Origin: Pontibacter silvestris
GTDB lineage: Bacteria; Bacteroidota; Bacteroidia; Cytophagales; Hymenobacteraceae
DNA: 33,757 nt
Assembly (NCBI RefSeq): GCF_020907275.1
Contig: NZ_JAJJWI010000025.1
Location: 16,303 to 50,059 of the forward strand
Direction: 5' to 3'
Shown here: positions 25,098 through 32,786 of the stretch, one piece after another
Numbering within the stretch: the first letter of the stretch is position 1
Layout: the number at the start of each line of letters is the position of its first letter
Position numbers and translations under genes: made by a program
The notes under the pieces: model-generated
Database searches by the model: none
The model's input: the letters and a program-made list of their open reading frames with translations, nothing else
What the model was told of the DNA's origin: nothing

Positions 25098-26652
25098 CTT
25101 TATCAATATTTACAATCATACTATGGAGCGTGCCGTTTTGCATCTTAGTCTCAATCACGTCTCCTTCTTTTACCTGATTTATACTTTTAATTATCTTTCC
25201 GTTAACGAGTGTCAGTGTAAAGCCCCGCAACAGTAGCTTTTCAGGGTCGTTTGCCTGAATGCTTAGTTCGAGCAGGTTTAGCCGATGCTTTTCTGCCTGA
25301 AGCTTGTTATTGGTATTAAACTGTAATTTATCACTGCGTTTAGAGAACAGCAACTGTTCTCTTTTTTGTTTGTCTTTTGCTTCGGTCTCTACACAATGCA
25401 CTAGGTGGTTAAGCTCATGCTCTTTTGAGTGTAGGTAACGCTGGCTTTTCCCTTCCACACATACCGACAGCTCATTCAGCTGTATTTCCCTTTGGTGGAG
25501 TAAATCTTTAGTTAAAGATTTAACATCACGCTCCAAGTCGCTTACCAGGTGTTTCTGCATATCAAGGTAAGCTTTAGGCTTCATTAAAAAGCCTCGGGAC
25601 AGTTGCTCTAGTTTTTCACGACCTGCCTGCAGGTAATCTTTTGTAAGGTTTGATAGTTTCAGACTCAGGCGTTCCAGTTTATCGTCTGTAACCTTAAGTT
25701 GCTGGGCAGAAAACATCCTGATGCTATCATACAGTCCTTCTACATGCTCCTCAGCCGATCTAAACCGATCGATTAAGAAGTTGGCAACAGCTGTTGGTGT
25801 TTTAAGTCGTGTATGTGCCACCAGATCAGCTATGCTTTCGTCACGCTCATGGCCTATGCCGGTTAGCACAGGCAGAGGAGAGTGCCCAATGGCTGCTGCA
25901 ATAGTATAGTCATCAAAACAACTTAAGTCTGTCTGTGAACCACCGCCTCTGATCATGACAATAGCATCAAAGCTATCCTGATGTTTAGCTATCAGTGTCA
26001 TGGCTTTGTTTACTGAGGCAGGTGCTTCATTTCCTTGAACAGTGGCTGGAAAAAGTGTCGTTTCAAAAGTGTACCCAAAAGCGTTGTTCTGCAGTTGGTG
26101 TATAAAGTCCTGATATCCTGCAGCGGTTGCTGACGAAACAACAGCAAGGCGCTGTGGTACTAAAACCAGATCCTGCTCTTTATTTGCCTGCAGCAAGCCC
26201 TCCGTCTCCAGTCGTTTCAGAGTTTCCTGCCGCTGCCTTGCCAGGTCACCTAAAGTATAGTTAGGGTCTATGTTCACAATGTCAAGGCTCAGGCCATAAA
26301 GCTCATGAAACCTTACATTTGCCTGGAAGAGTATTTTTAAACCAGCTTTTAATGGTTGGCCGGTTTTCTCCTCAAAGTATCGGCTCAGCATCTGAAAGCG
26401 AGCACTCCAAATAGTAGCTCTTGCCTGCGCCAGCATCTGCCCCTTCGGGTCATCTCCCTTGTCAACCAGGGTTAGATAACAATGACCTTTGCGTCTGTCG
26501 GGCGAAACCTGAGCTACTTCGGCTACTACCCAGTAACTTTCAGGAAAAGCGAGCTCTAGTTCCTCCCGAATCTGCTGGTGCAGTTCATGAAGCGACAACG
26601 GAGTCTGAAACTCCTCCTTTACTGTTGTTTGCCTGAAAAAAAGCTGGGCCAT
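25087..26652 (-). CDS. xseA: Exodeoxyribonuclease VII large subunit
   Basis: The catalytic subunit of exonuclease VII, acting in single-strand DNA clean-up and repair. The 521-residue protein begins with an OB-fold DNA-binding domain (about 15-130: PLSLHELHQQIREEL, WVVAEVAQ). The catalytic domain (about 135-340) has VVSSATAAGYQDF, MIRGGGSQTDLSCFDD (RGGGSQ at 235-240) and GIGHERDESIADLVAHTR (265-282), followed by TPTAVANFLID. Long coiled-coil helices (about 300-470) form the XseB-binding arm, and a short C-terminal beta segment (RGFTLTLVNGKIIKSINQV) closes the protein. It is slightly longer than the approximately 456-residue E. coli enzyme, mainly in the helical arm. The ATG at 26652 is 171 nt from the preceding GNAT gene. 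Confidence 0.96.
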   Translation of the reverse strand: MAQLFFRQTTVKEEFQTPLSLHELHQQIREELELAFPESYWVVAEVAQVSPDRRKGHCYLTLVDKGDDPKGQMLAQARATIWSARFQMLSRYFEEKTGQPLKAGLKILFQANVRFHELYGLSLDIVNIDPNYTLGDLARQRQETLKRLETEGLLQANKEQDLVLVPQRLAVVSSATAAGYQDFIHQLQNNAFGYTFETTLFPATVQGNEAPASVNKAMTLIAKHQDSFDAIVMIRGGGSQTDLSCFDDYTIAAAIGHSPLPVLTGIGHERDESIADLVAHTRLKTPTAVANFLIDRFRSAEEHVEGLYDSIRMFSAQQLKVTDDKLERLSLKLSNLTKDYLQAGREKLEQLSRGFLMKPKAYLDMQKHLVSDLERDVKSLTKDLLHQREIQLNELSVCVEGKSQRYLHSKEHELNHLVHCVETEAKDKQKREQLLFSKRSDKLQFNTNNKLQAEKHRLNLLELSIQANDPEKLLLRGFTLTLVNGKIIKSINQVKEGDVIETKMQNGTLHSMIVNIDKDAE

Positions 26653-26823
26653 GTGGTCTCGTAAAATCAGAATGGTGCCAATTGCAAGAGCTATAGTGAC
26701 TTATTCTCTTCAATCAGAATTCGAAGATAAGCTTTTGCCAACTTAGCGCAAAGAGGGAATGGGTGGGTTTTTTAATAATTTTTAAATAGCTATAGATATA
26801 TATGCTTTTCTGCCAGTACTTTA

Positions 26824-27366
26824 CTAATTATAGAAGCGTTCATACACCTGTTGTTTTATTGCGGTTGCCATCTCTGCTAGCTTTTCGTTTGTTGCGACAG
26901 TGGGTTTTGACATCAGGTAAAGTGGTACTGGTTGCGCACTTGGCTCGTAAGGTGGTTGGTAATAGTCATATTGATCATAAAGTACAAAACCAAGACTTTT
27001 ATAAAACTGAATTCGTTTCAGAGATAGCCCATCGACAGGGCGCTCCACTTCCAGTACTACAGTTTCTTCTGACTGACGTAGCAACCAAGTTACAGCTTCT
27101 TTTCCAATGCCTCTTCCTCTTTGCTCTGGTGTTATTGTCAAGTGCTCCAGGTAAAGGAACCCATTTAGTTGCCAATGTACAGATAGCCCTACTATATGCC
27201 CCTCTGCACTTATAGTATGGAAACTCATCTCTGGTACCTGAAGCATTTTCAAAAGCTGATTAAATTTTCTGCGCTCTTTTTCTGGGAAAGCAGTCTCATA
27301 TAGCTTTTGCAGTACATGTAAACTATTTAACTTGTTGTTTCTGATTAGTTGGAAACTGAGCGGCAT
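26824..27366 (-). CDS. GNAT family N-acetyltransferase
   Basis: A 180-residue cytoplasmic acyltransferase of the GNAT fold. The acetyl-CoA pyrophosphate loop is the segment QRGRGIG (residues 82-88), preceded by the beta-4 strand LYLEHLTITPE and followed by VVLEVERP and the RIQFYKSLGFVLYDQYDYYQPPYE segment typical of motif B. The substrate cannot be inferred. It lies alone between xseA and the CNNM gene on the same strand, with gaps of 171 and 108 nt, and nothing nearby points to a role. Confidence 0.88.
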   Translation of the reverse strand: MPLSFQLIRNNKLNSLHVLQKLYETAFPEKERRKFNQLLKMLQVPEMSFHTISAEGHIVGLSVHWQLNGFLYLEHLTITPEQRGRGIGKEAVTWLLRQSEETVVLEVERPVDGLSLKRIQFYKSLGFVLYDQYDYYQPPYEPSAQPVPLYLMSKPTVATNEKLAEMATAIKQQVYERFYN

Positions 27367-27474
27367 ATAAGGTTAAAGCTGTTTTAAGCAATTCACATAG
27401 ATATTCTTTAGAAAGCATAAGAAGAATTTTAATTAATATATGTGATGATAAGAGAGGTGACACAACAATCCTGT

Positions 27475-28527
27475 CTATTCTTCCTGCCTATAACCAATTC
27501 TCCTCGACTTCTTTTCCCAGTTGTCGCGTGCCCACTTTTGTAAGTCTGCTATATTGTCCATTTCATCTACAATTTCGAGACCCAGTAGTGTTTCTATAAT
27601 GTCTTCCATGGTTACAATGCCCGCTGTACCACCATATTCATCTACTACCAGGGCAATGTGCTCCTGCTTTTCAATAAGATTATTAAATACAGTCGGGATA
27701 GGCGTATACTCCGGAACTACCTGAATGCTGCGGCATATCTTTTTCAAAGGCTGACTTCCCTCATTTTGTATAAGTTTATACATAACTTCATCTTTTAAAA
27801 CATAGCCTGTAATTTCATCCAGTGTACCGGAGTAAACAGGAATACGGGAGAAGGTTAATGTTGGAAACTCTTTAAAAAAAGTAACAATAGAAGTGTTTTC
27901 CTGCGCAGCGACTATTACAGTGCGGGGAGTCATAATATGGTGTACCTGAATATTGTTAAAGCGCAAAATATTGCGGATAATCTGTGACTCACTTTTTTTG
28001 AATATTCCTTCTTTGATTCCTATTTCTGCCATTGCCACAAAATCAGCCCTGCTCAGCACGCTACGTTCCTTGTCTTTCTTAAGCCATTTTGTAATAAACT
28101 GTGAGAACATAATAATAGGGTACAGGGGCGAGTAAATAAGTACCTTCAGCACACGTACTGAAGCAGGAGCTAACTGCTGCCAATAGTTGGCTCCTATGGT
28201 TTTGGGTATTATCTCAGAAAAGATAAGGATGATAATGGTAAGTAAGGCAGATGTAAGCGATAAATAAGCCTCTCCCCATATTTTTTGTGCCTGGGCGCCC
28301 ACTCCGGCCGCTCCTATTGTATGTGCAAAGGTGTTAAGGGTTAGTATGGCAGCAAGGGGCTTGTCTACATTGTCCTTAAACTGCTTTAGGGTTGTGCCCA
28401 AGCCAGGGTTGTTCTGGCTTAAGATACTTACATAAGAGGGTGTTATGCTCAAAAGTACAGCTTCTAATACAGAACAGGTAAAAGAAAAGAACAAAGCGAT
28501 TAATAAGTATAATAGGAGTAAACCCAT
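27475..28527 (-). CDS. CNNM/HlyC-CorC family protein (DUF21 transmembrane domain plus two CBS domains)
   Basis: A 350-residue integral membrane protein of the CNNM family, members of which transport or regulate Mg2+ and other divalent cations. The DUF21 membrane domain covers about residues 1-150, with hydrophobic segments at 3-28, 57-75 and 88-108 and the conserved SEIIPKTIGANY (104-115). An acidic helical linker leads to two CBS domains; HHIMTPRTVIV (196-206) starts the first and VVDEYGGTAGIVTMEDIIE (294-312) ends the second. The C-terminal CorC_HlyC domain found in many relatives (about 430 residues) is absent; the frame ends cleanly with a charged tail. It diverges from the HMG-CoA lyase gene. 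The transported ion is not known. Confidence 0.9.
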   Translation of the reverse strand: MGLLLLYLLIALFFSFTCSVLEAVLLSITPSYVSILSQNNPGLGTTLKQFKDNVDKPLAAILTLNTFAHTIGAAGVGAQAQKIWGEAYLSLTSALLTIIILIFSEIIPKTIGANYWQQLAPASVRVLKVLIYSPLYPIIMFSQFITKWLKKDKERSVLSRADFVAMAEIGIKEGIFKKSESQIIRNILRFNNIQVHHIMTPRTVIVAAQENTSIVTFFKEFPTLTFSRIPVYSGTLDEITGYVLKDEVMYKLIQNEGSQPLKKICRSIQVVPEYTPIPTVFNNLIEKQEHIALVVDEYGGTAGIVTMEDIIETLLGLEIVDEMDNIADLQKWARDNWEKKSRRIGYRQEE

Positions 28528-28744
28528 GCCTTCTAGTATCTATGTAACATATATCGCCTGCATAAGGTGAGGTACTGGTTCCTTATAGCAGCTTTAAAAT
28601 AAACGCTTCATGTTAGGCAGGGGTTGTAAACATCTATCTAAACATAACAGGTGATTTTAAGTACAGTAAATATGCTGTATAAGTTAACATGAACGCTGCT
28701 TTAAACAACAACTGTTAATGCTTTAGCCAAGAATAGATATTTCA

Positions 28745-29590
28745 ATGAAGATAATAGAATGCCCACGTGATGCTATGCAGGGGCGTAAAGAGTTTATTCC
28801 TACCGAGAGGAAAATAGCTTATATTAATCAATTGTTACAGGTGGGCTTCGATACCATCGACTTTGGCAGTTTTGTTTCGCCGAAAGCTGTACCTCAGATG
28901 AGTGACACTAGTGAAGTGTTGGCTAATTTAGACTTGAATGAGACTCCTTCTAAGCTATTAGCTATCGTAGCTAATATCCGCGGGGCTGAAGAGGCGGTGC
29001 AGTATAGAAAAATATCCTATATAGGGTTTCCGTTGTCCGTATCAGAAACATTTCAGCAGCGCAATACCAATAAAAGCATAGCAGAGGCAATCGTGCAACT
29101 GGAGAAAATACAGAATATCTGTTTAAGGCACAATAAAACACTGGTGACCTACCTTTCTATGTGCTTCGGAAATCCTTATGGCGATCCTTGGAGTGCTGAA
29201 GCGGTAATAAAGTACATTGAAGAACTGCATCAGCTAGGGGTAGAGACAGTATCCTTGTCGGATACTGTTGGGATGGCTGACCCAGCTAGTGTTTCTTACC
29301 TTTTCCGGCATATTATACCAGCTTATGAAAGTATAGAGTTCGGTGTACATTTACATACTACGCCCACAGGGTGGCAAGATAAAATTGAGGCTGCTTACAA
29401 AGCCGGTTGCCATCGTTTCGACGGAGCTGTACGAGGATTTGGAGGCTGCCCTATGGCTAAGGATAAACTTGTTGGAAATGTGGCTACCGAAAATTTGATC
29501 AGTTACTTAGAAAATAATGGCGTAAATTTGAACCTTAACAAAGAGGCGTTTCAGCAGGTAATGGCACTGTCTGGCGCAGTATTTTCTTAA
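28745..29590 (+). CDS. Hydroxymethylglutaryl-CoA lyase-like enzyme (HMGL/DRE-TIM family)
   Basis: Predicted to cleave HMG-CoA into acetyl-CoA and acetoacetate at the end of leucine breakdown. The 281-residue length is close to the family norm. Motifs are ECPRDAMQG (5-13; the usual form is PRDGLQ), GSFVSPKAVPQM (41-52), and GFGGCPMAKDKLVGNVATE, with the catalytic-loop C235. The metal site keeps H202 and H204, but the segment reads HLHTTPTGW instead of the common HCHDTYGQ form, so the substrate could differ somewhat. No metal-site residue is obviously missing. The next gene starts 2 nt after the stop, so the two form an operon. A related acyl-CoA or 2-oxoacid aldolase/lyase is the main alternative. 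Confidence 0.87.
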   Translation: MKIIECPRDAMQGRKEFIPTERKIAYINQLLQVGFDTIDFGSFVSPKAVPQMSDTSEVLANLDLNETPSKLLAIVANIRGAEEAVQYRKISYIGFPLSVSETFQQRNTNKSIAEAIVQLEKIQNICLRHNKTLVTYLSMCFGNPYGDPWSAEAVIKYIEELHQLGVETVSLSDTVGMADPASVSYLFRHIIPAYESIEFGVHLHTTPTGWQDKIEAAYKAGCHRFDGAVRGFGGCPMAKDKLVGNVATENLISYLENNGVNLNLNKEAFQQVMALSGAVFS

Positions 29591-29592
29591 TT

Positions 29593-30333
29593 ATGGCAAG
29601 CAGAAGAATTATAGATATTTTCATCCCATGTTTTGTAGATCAGCTTTTCCCGGAAACGGGGATGAATATGGTAAAGGTGTTGGAGAAGCTGGGGTGTGAA
29701 GTTAATTATAACCCTAACCAAACCTGCTGCGGACAGCCTGCCTTTAATGCAGGTTTTTTTGACGAAGCCAAAGAGGTAGCTAATAAGTTTTTAGAAGATT
29801 TCTCGAATGAAACCTCACATTATATAGTAGCACCCTCTGCTTCCTGTGTTGGAATGGTCCGAAATGCTTATCAGGATATTTTTGTAAAATCGTCGAACCT
29901 AGTGCGGTACCGTTCTATGCAAAGAAAAGTATACGAATTTACGGAGTTTCTGACGGATGTGTTAGGAGTAACGGAAGTATCAGGTGCTATATTAAGAGGT
30001 AAATTTACTTATCATGATTCCTGTAGTGCCCTTCGGGAGTGCGGTATAAAGGCTGGTCCGCGTGCCTTATTGCAAGGTGTGAAAGGACTGGAACTTGTAG
30101 AGATGGAGGATAGTGAAACCTGTTGCGGGTTTGGTGGAACCTTTGCAGTTAAGTTTGAGGCTATCTCGTCAGCAATGGCCGAACAGAAAGTGGATAATGC
30201 CTTGGCTACAGGAGCTGATTTTATTGTTTCTACAGACAGCAGTTGCCTGATGCATTTAGAGGCATATATACAGAGACAGAAGAAACCAATTAAAACCATG
30301 CACATTGCAGATGTGCTGGCCAGTGGCTGGTAA
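29593..30333 (+). CDS. (Fe-S)-binding protein, LutA/GlpC-type CCG-domain protein
   Basis: A 246-residue protein with two cysteine-rich CCG domains of the heterodisulfide-reductase/LutA type. The first has C13, QTCCGQPAFNAG (C45, C46) and SASC (C85); the second has HDSC (C144), ETCCGFGG (C177, C178) and DSSC (C218). It resembles LutA, the small subunit of the L-lactate oxidation complex. No LutB or LutC gene lies next to it, so lactate oxidation cannot be assumed. Sitting 2 nt after the HMG-CoA lyase-like gene, it is co-transcribed with it and could take part in a redox step of the same catabolic route (inference). A terminator follows 18 nt after the stop. Confidence 0.88.
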   Translation: MASRRIIDIFIPCFVDQLFPETGMNMVKVLEKLGCEVNYNPNQTCCGQPAFNAGFFDEAKEVANKFLEDFSNETSHYIVAPSASCVGMVRNAYQDIFVKSSNLVRYRSMQRKVYEFTEFLTDVLGVTEVSGAILRGKFTYHDSCSALRECGIKAGPRALLQGVKGLELVEMEDSETCCGFGGTFAVKFEAISSAMAEQKVDNALATGADFIVSTDSSCLMHLEAYIQRQKKPIKTMHIADVLASGW

Positions 30334-30351
30334 GAATTTAACAGTGGTTAT

Positions 30352-30390
30352 AAAAGCCCAGCTATTAGATAAAATAGCTGGGCTTTTTTT
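30352..30390. terminator. Terminator between the LutA-like gene and the outer membrane barrel gene
   Basis: A perfect 15-bp stem (30352-30366 with 30373-30387), a 6-nt loop and a run of seven T at 30384-30390. It sits between convergent genes; on the minus strand the stem ends in four T, so it may act both ways. Confidence 0.9.
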
Positions 30391-30391
30391 C

Positions 30392-31029
30392 TTAACGGTT
30401 GATAAAGTAACTAAAATCAAATGAGAGTGAGCTAGATCGCAAATTCATTTCTACAAAATTACTAGTTTCCTTATAATTAGCGTCTCTGTACTTTGTTTTA
30501 CTGTGGGTATAATTTAAATAGCCAAAAGATACTCCTAATCCAAATCTTTTACTAGGAAAGAACATAATACCTGGCACAACTCCAACTCCAAAAGATGTCG
30601 TGGTAGTTCTTTCATTCTGATTAGTAGTAAAACTTTCTGATTTGCTAAAAGTTTGTCCACCAAAAATAGATACTCTATCTGTTATAAAAAGGCGATCTGA
30701 GAGTGACCAATATTTTGTTAAGTAAGACGAAATACTATAACTGTGATATTGACCTGTCCATGTTTTTGTATTGCTTGAATCTTTGTTAATTGTTCTATCA
30801 TAAGTATAGCTAGGGCTAATTCCTATTTCAAGCCTGTCCTTTACAAAAAACCTACTCTGGGTGCTATTCCTAGTCTGATGTAAGTTCCTTTGTTATAAAC
30901 ATCTTCATAATCCGTAGAGCCTGCATTAAAATTCATTCCTCCTGAAAATACTTTTGTACCCTCGGATGTTTGTGCAAAGGCCCCTGTACCAAGTATGGCC
31001 AGTACTGCTGTTACTAGAAGTTTCTTCAT
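30392..31029 (-). pseudogene. Outer membrane beta-barrel protein gene, frameshifted in an A6 run
   Basis: The gene starts at 31029 with a clear Sec signal peptide (MKKLLVTAVLAILGTGAFAQ) and alternating beta-barrel strands (SGGMNFNAGS, TYIRLGIAPRVGF). The frame then hits a stop at 30841-30843. If one base is added to the A6 run at 30845-30850 (T6 on the coding strand), the frame continues to the stop at 30392 as a 212-residue protein with further strands (RLEIGISPSYTYD, RVSIFGGQTF, RFGLGVSFGYLNYTHS, LSFDFSYFINR, ending in the aromatic/Asn/Arg end common in barrels). It would be a small porin-like OmpW/OMP_b-brl type protein of unknown role. The lesion may be a sequencing error, phase variation by slippage, or a true pseudogene. 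Confidence 0.8.
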
Positions 31030-31072
31030 GTTTGTTCTTAGCTTATTTGAAACAATAAAGTTTAAACATACA

Positions 31073-31105
31073 TACTATATAATATAATAAATATATTATA
31101 TAGTA
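31073..31105. repeat. AT-only-core inverted repeat upstream of the barrel gene
   Basis: Bases 31074-31086 and 31092-31104 are perfect reverse complements (13 bp, 14 with the flanking T-A pair), separated by ATAAA. It lies about 45 nt upstream of the barrel gene start, on the side where its promoter should be. It could be an operator, or an artefact of strong AT bias. Confidence 0.6.
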
Positions 31106-31113
31106 AAGATTTT

Positions 31114-31178
31114 TGCTAAGTAATAAACCTTAAACCTATTGTCAGTCTTATAAAAGGTTTAAGGTTTATTACTTAGCA
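31114..31178. repeat. Long perfect hairpin in the non-coding stretch
   Basis: Bases 31115-31137 and 31155-31177 are perfect reverse complements (23 bp); one more T-A pair extends the stem to 31114 and 31178. The loop is 17 nt. Its geometry resembles the hairpin at 3482-3546, although the sequence is unrelated. No supported gene ends beside it, so calling it a terminator would need a decayed or unrecognised gene on the minus strand to its right. Confidence 0.7.
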
Positions 31179-31579
31179 GCTTCGTTCAAAGTGGTATTTG
31201 GAAGAATAAACACCCAATTACATAGCAGATTTGCTACACAAGTTCAAAGAGTCCGTATCACAAGTTAAACGACTCAACAGCTGTTTGGCATAAAGAGAAA
31301 GTTTAGGGTTGGTTGGCTTCTCTGCATTTGCTAAATATTCTTTCAGATGGAAAGAAATCAGAGAAAACTGATGTAGTCGTTATAATTTATGGTGAGGTCA
31401 CTCTTTTTGGGTGCTGGAGTGGCCTCTACCATAAAGTTTGAAGCATTCCTTCCTATTAATGAACGGGTTCGCAACCTATCTTTTACATTAGTGCCCGGTG
31501 CTACAAAACAATCCATAAATTTTTCTCCATTTGCAATATTCAATCTCTTTAGACTGCGTATATCAGCCAAAAATTGATT

Positions 31580-32365
31580 ATGGATAAAGGAAAAAGATTG
31601 CATCAACTGTGTTTTCTGTTTCTGCTGATGTTTGTTACGATAAACCAGGTAAGGGCGCAGGAGCAGGTTGAGAAAATGGAGACAGATAGGCCTGATCAGA
31701 CAGAAGCATCAACAGTGGTTCCAAAAGGAATACTGCAAATTGAAGCAGGTTATCTATTTCAGAAAAACAGGCAGAATAACATTGAATATAAAACACATGC
31801 GTATCCTGCAGCCCTTTTTCGTGTTGGCTTGCTTGGTAGGGTGGAGCTTCGTGTGCAAAGTGCTCTGAAAGATTCTGTGATAGAAAATAGCATTCGCAGA
31901 AAATTAAAAGGTTTAGGACCACTAAGTGTAGGCACAAAAGTGAAGCTTTGGGAGGAGCAGGGCTTTCGCCCGGAAGCGGCATTACTGCTGATGGTAGCTT
32001 TACCTGTAGGAAACAGCGCTTTTCGCCCTGACAAGGCAGAACCTCAGTTTCGGTTAGCGCTAAAAAATAGCCTTACCGAAACTTTAGATATTAATTATAA
32101 CCTGGCTTACAGTTGGGTAGAAGGTAACCATGAGCCTGCTTACTCCATAAATCTTAACAATGAATTCAGTGATAAATTTTCGGTTTTTATAGAAGCTTTT
32201 GGTAGCAAAGAGGAGGGAGAAAAGGCAGAACATCAGGCGGATGCCGGAGTGCTGTTTTTCCCTTTGCCTAACCTGCAATTTAATGCCGCTGTTGGCTTTA
32301 GCTTGTACAAAGCTGCGCCTGATTATTTTATAACCACTGGCTTAGCAGTGCGGCTGCCGAGGTAA
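31580..32365 (+). CDS. Outer membrane 'transporter' family protein (Phenol_MetA_deg/PF13557-like barrel)
   Basis: A 261-residue exported protein. Residues 1-27 are a signal peptide ending near VRAQ. The mature protein begins with METDRPDQTEASTVVPKGILQIEAGY, the standard start of this Bacteroidota barrel family. Alternating strands follow (RVELRVQSAL, PLSVGTKVKLW, EAALLLMVALPVG, LDINYNLAYSWVEG, FSVFIEAFGS, LQFNAAVGFSLY), and the C-terminus DYFITTGLAVRLPR closes the barrel. The family name transporter is only by analogy with MetA-type aromatic pathway proteins; the substrate is unknown. I use the ATG at 31580; a TTG two codons upstream is possible. The truncated TIGR02587 gene starts 17 nt downstream on the same strand. 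Confidence 0.85.
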   Translation: MDKGKRLHQLCFLFLLMFVTINQVRAQEQVEKMETDRPDQTEASTVVPKGILQIEAGYLFQKNRQNNIEYKTHAYPAALFRVGLLGRVELRVQSALKDSVIENSIRRKLKGLGPLSVGTKVKLWEEQGFRPEAALLLMVALPVGNSAFRPDKAEPQFRLALKNSLTETLDINYNLAYSWVEGNHEPAYSINLNNEFSDKFSVFIEAFGSKEEGEKAEHQADAGVLFFPLPNLQFNAAVGFSLYKAAPDYFITTGLAVRLPR

Positions 32366-32382
32366 ATATTTCTTAGTAGATT

Positions 32383-32697
32383 ATGTCAAGCGATACTAAT
32401 AACCGCCCGTTGCGGGAGTCTCTGGAGGAATATGCCCGTGGAATTGCCGGAGGTTTATTGTTTAGTTTTCCGCTGCTCTATACCATAGAAGTGTGGAGGG
32501 CTAGCTTTATTGCCACACCTTTTGAGCTTATGTTGCTGGTGTTAAGCACTTTTTTGTTGCACTTAGGTTATAATCGCTTTCCCGGCATGCACCCTGGTGC
32601 ATCATGGCGAAGTGCAATATCAGCAGATGTGCAGATCCCTTTCTGTCCTAAAGAGTCATCGAGAGAAAGAGGTAGCTTTTACAAAAAGCTTAAGTGA
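32383..32697 (+). pseudogene. TIGR02587/DUF2391 family membrane protein gene, truncated
   Basis: The first 75 or so codons match the start of the TIGR02587 putative integral membrane protein family: EYARGIAGGLLFSFPLLYTIEVW, then FELMLLVLSTFLLHLGYNRF as the second membrane segment. Family members are around 270 residues long with several more membrane helices. Here the similarity ends near GASW (about residue 75), and the last 29 residues are charged and unrelated before a stop at 32695-32697. The missing 200 codons are not present downstream, so this is a deletion and not a simple frameshift. A near-palindrome ATGCACC-CT-GGTGCAT (32587-32602) lies at the break. A different frame stays open from 32602 to 32744. 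Function unknown. Confidence 0.7.
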
Positions 32698-32786
32698 GGC
32701 AGATACCATTGTAGCTAGGGTCGTAAGCTACAAAAAACCGTAATTGAATATTAGTAGTTTTTTCGTTTAGAAGATATTGCAAGTTT

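Larger units (their letters stand above)
31030..31579. other. 550-bp stretch without a convincing gene
   Basis: It lies between the divergent barrel gene and the plus-strand transporter-family gene. The part near 31030-31180 is very AT-rich and holds two strong inverted repeats. The rest (31180-31579) has overlapping short open frames on both strands (31389-31577 plus; 31358-31606 minus), none with a recognisable domain. The minus one runs into the start of the next gene, so I do not call either. A decayed gene is possible. Confidence 0.6.

Noticed and set aside
26802..27215. 137-codon plus-strand open frame opposite the GNAT gene
   Set aside because: Leucine-rich antisense shadow; the minus-strand frame has the GNAT acetyl-CoA loop and the full family pattern.
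31389..31577. 62-codon plus-strand frame just before the transporter-family gene
   Set aside because: No recognisable motif, and it overlaps another equally weak frame on the opposite strand; chance is sufficient.
31358..31606. 82-codon minus-strand frame as a gene
   Set aside because: Overlaps the signal peptide region of the plus-strand transporter-family gene and matches no domain I know. Kept only as a possible remnant in the findings.
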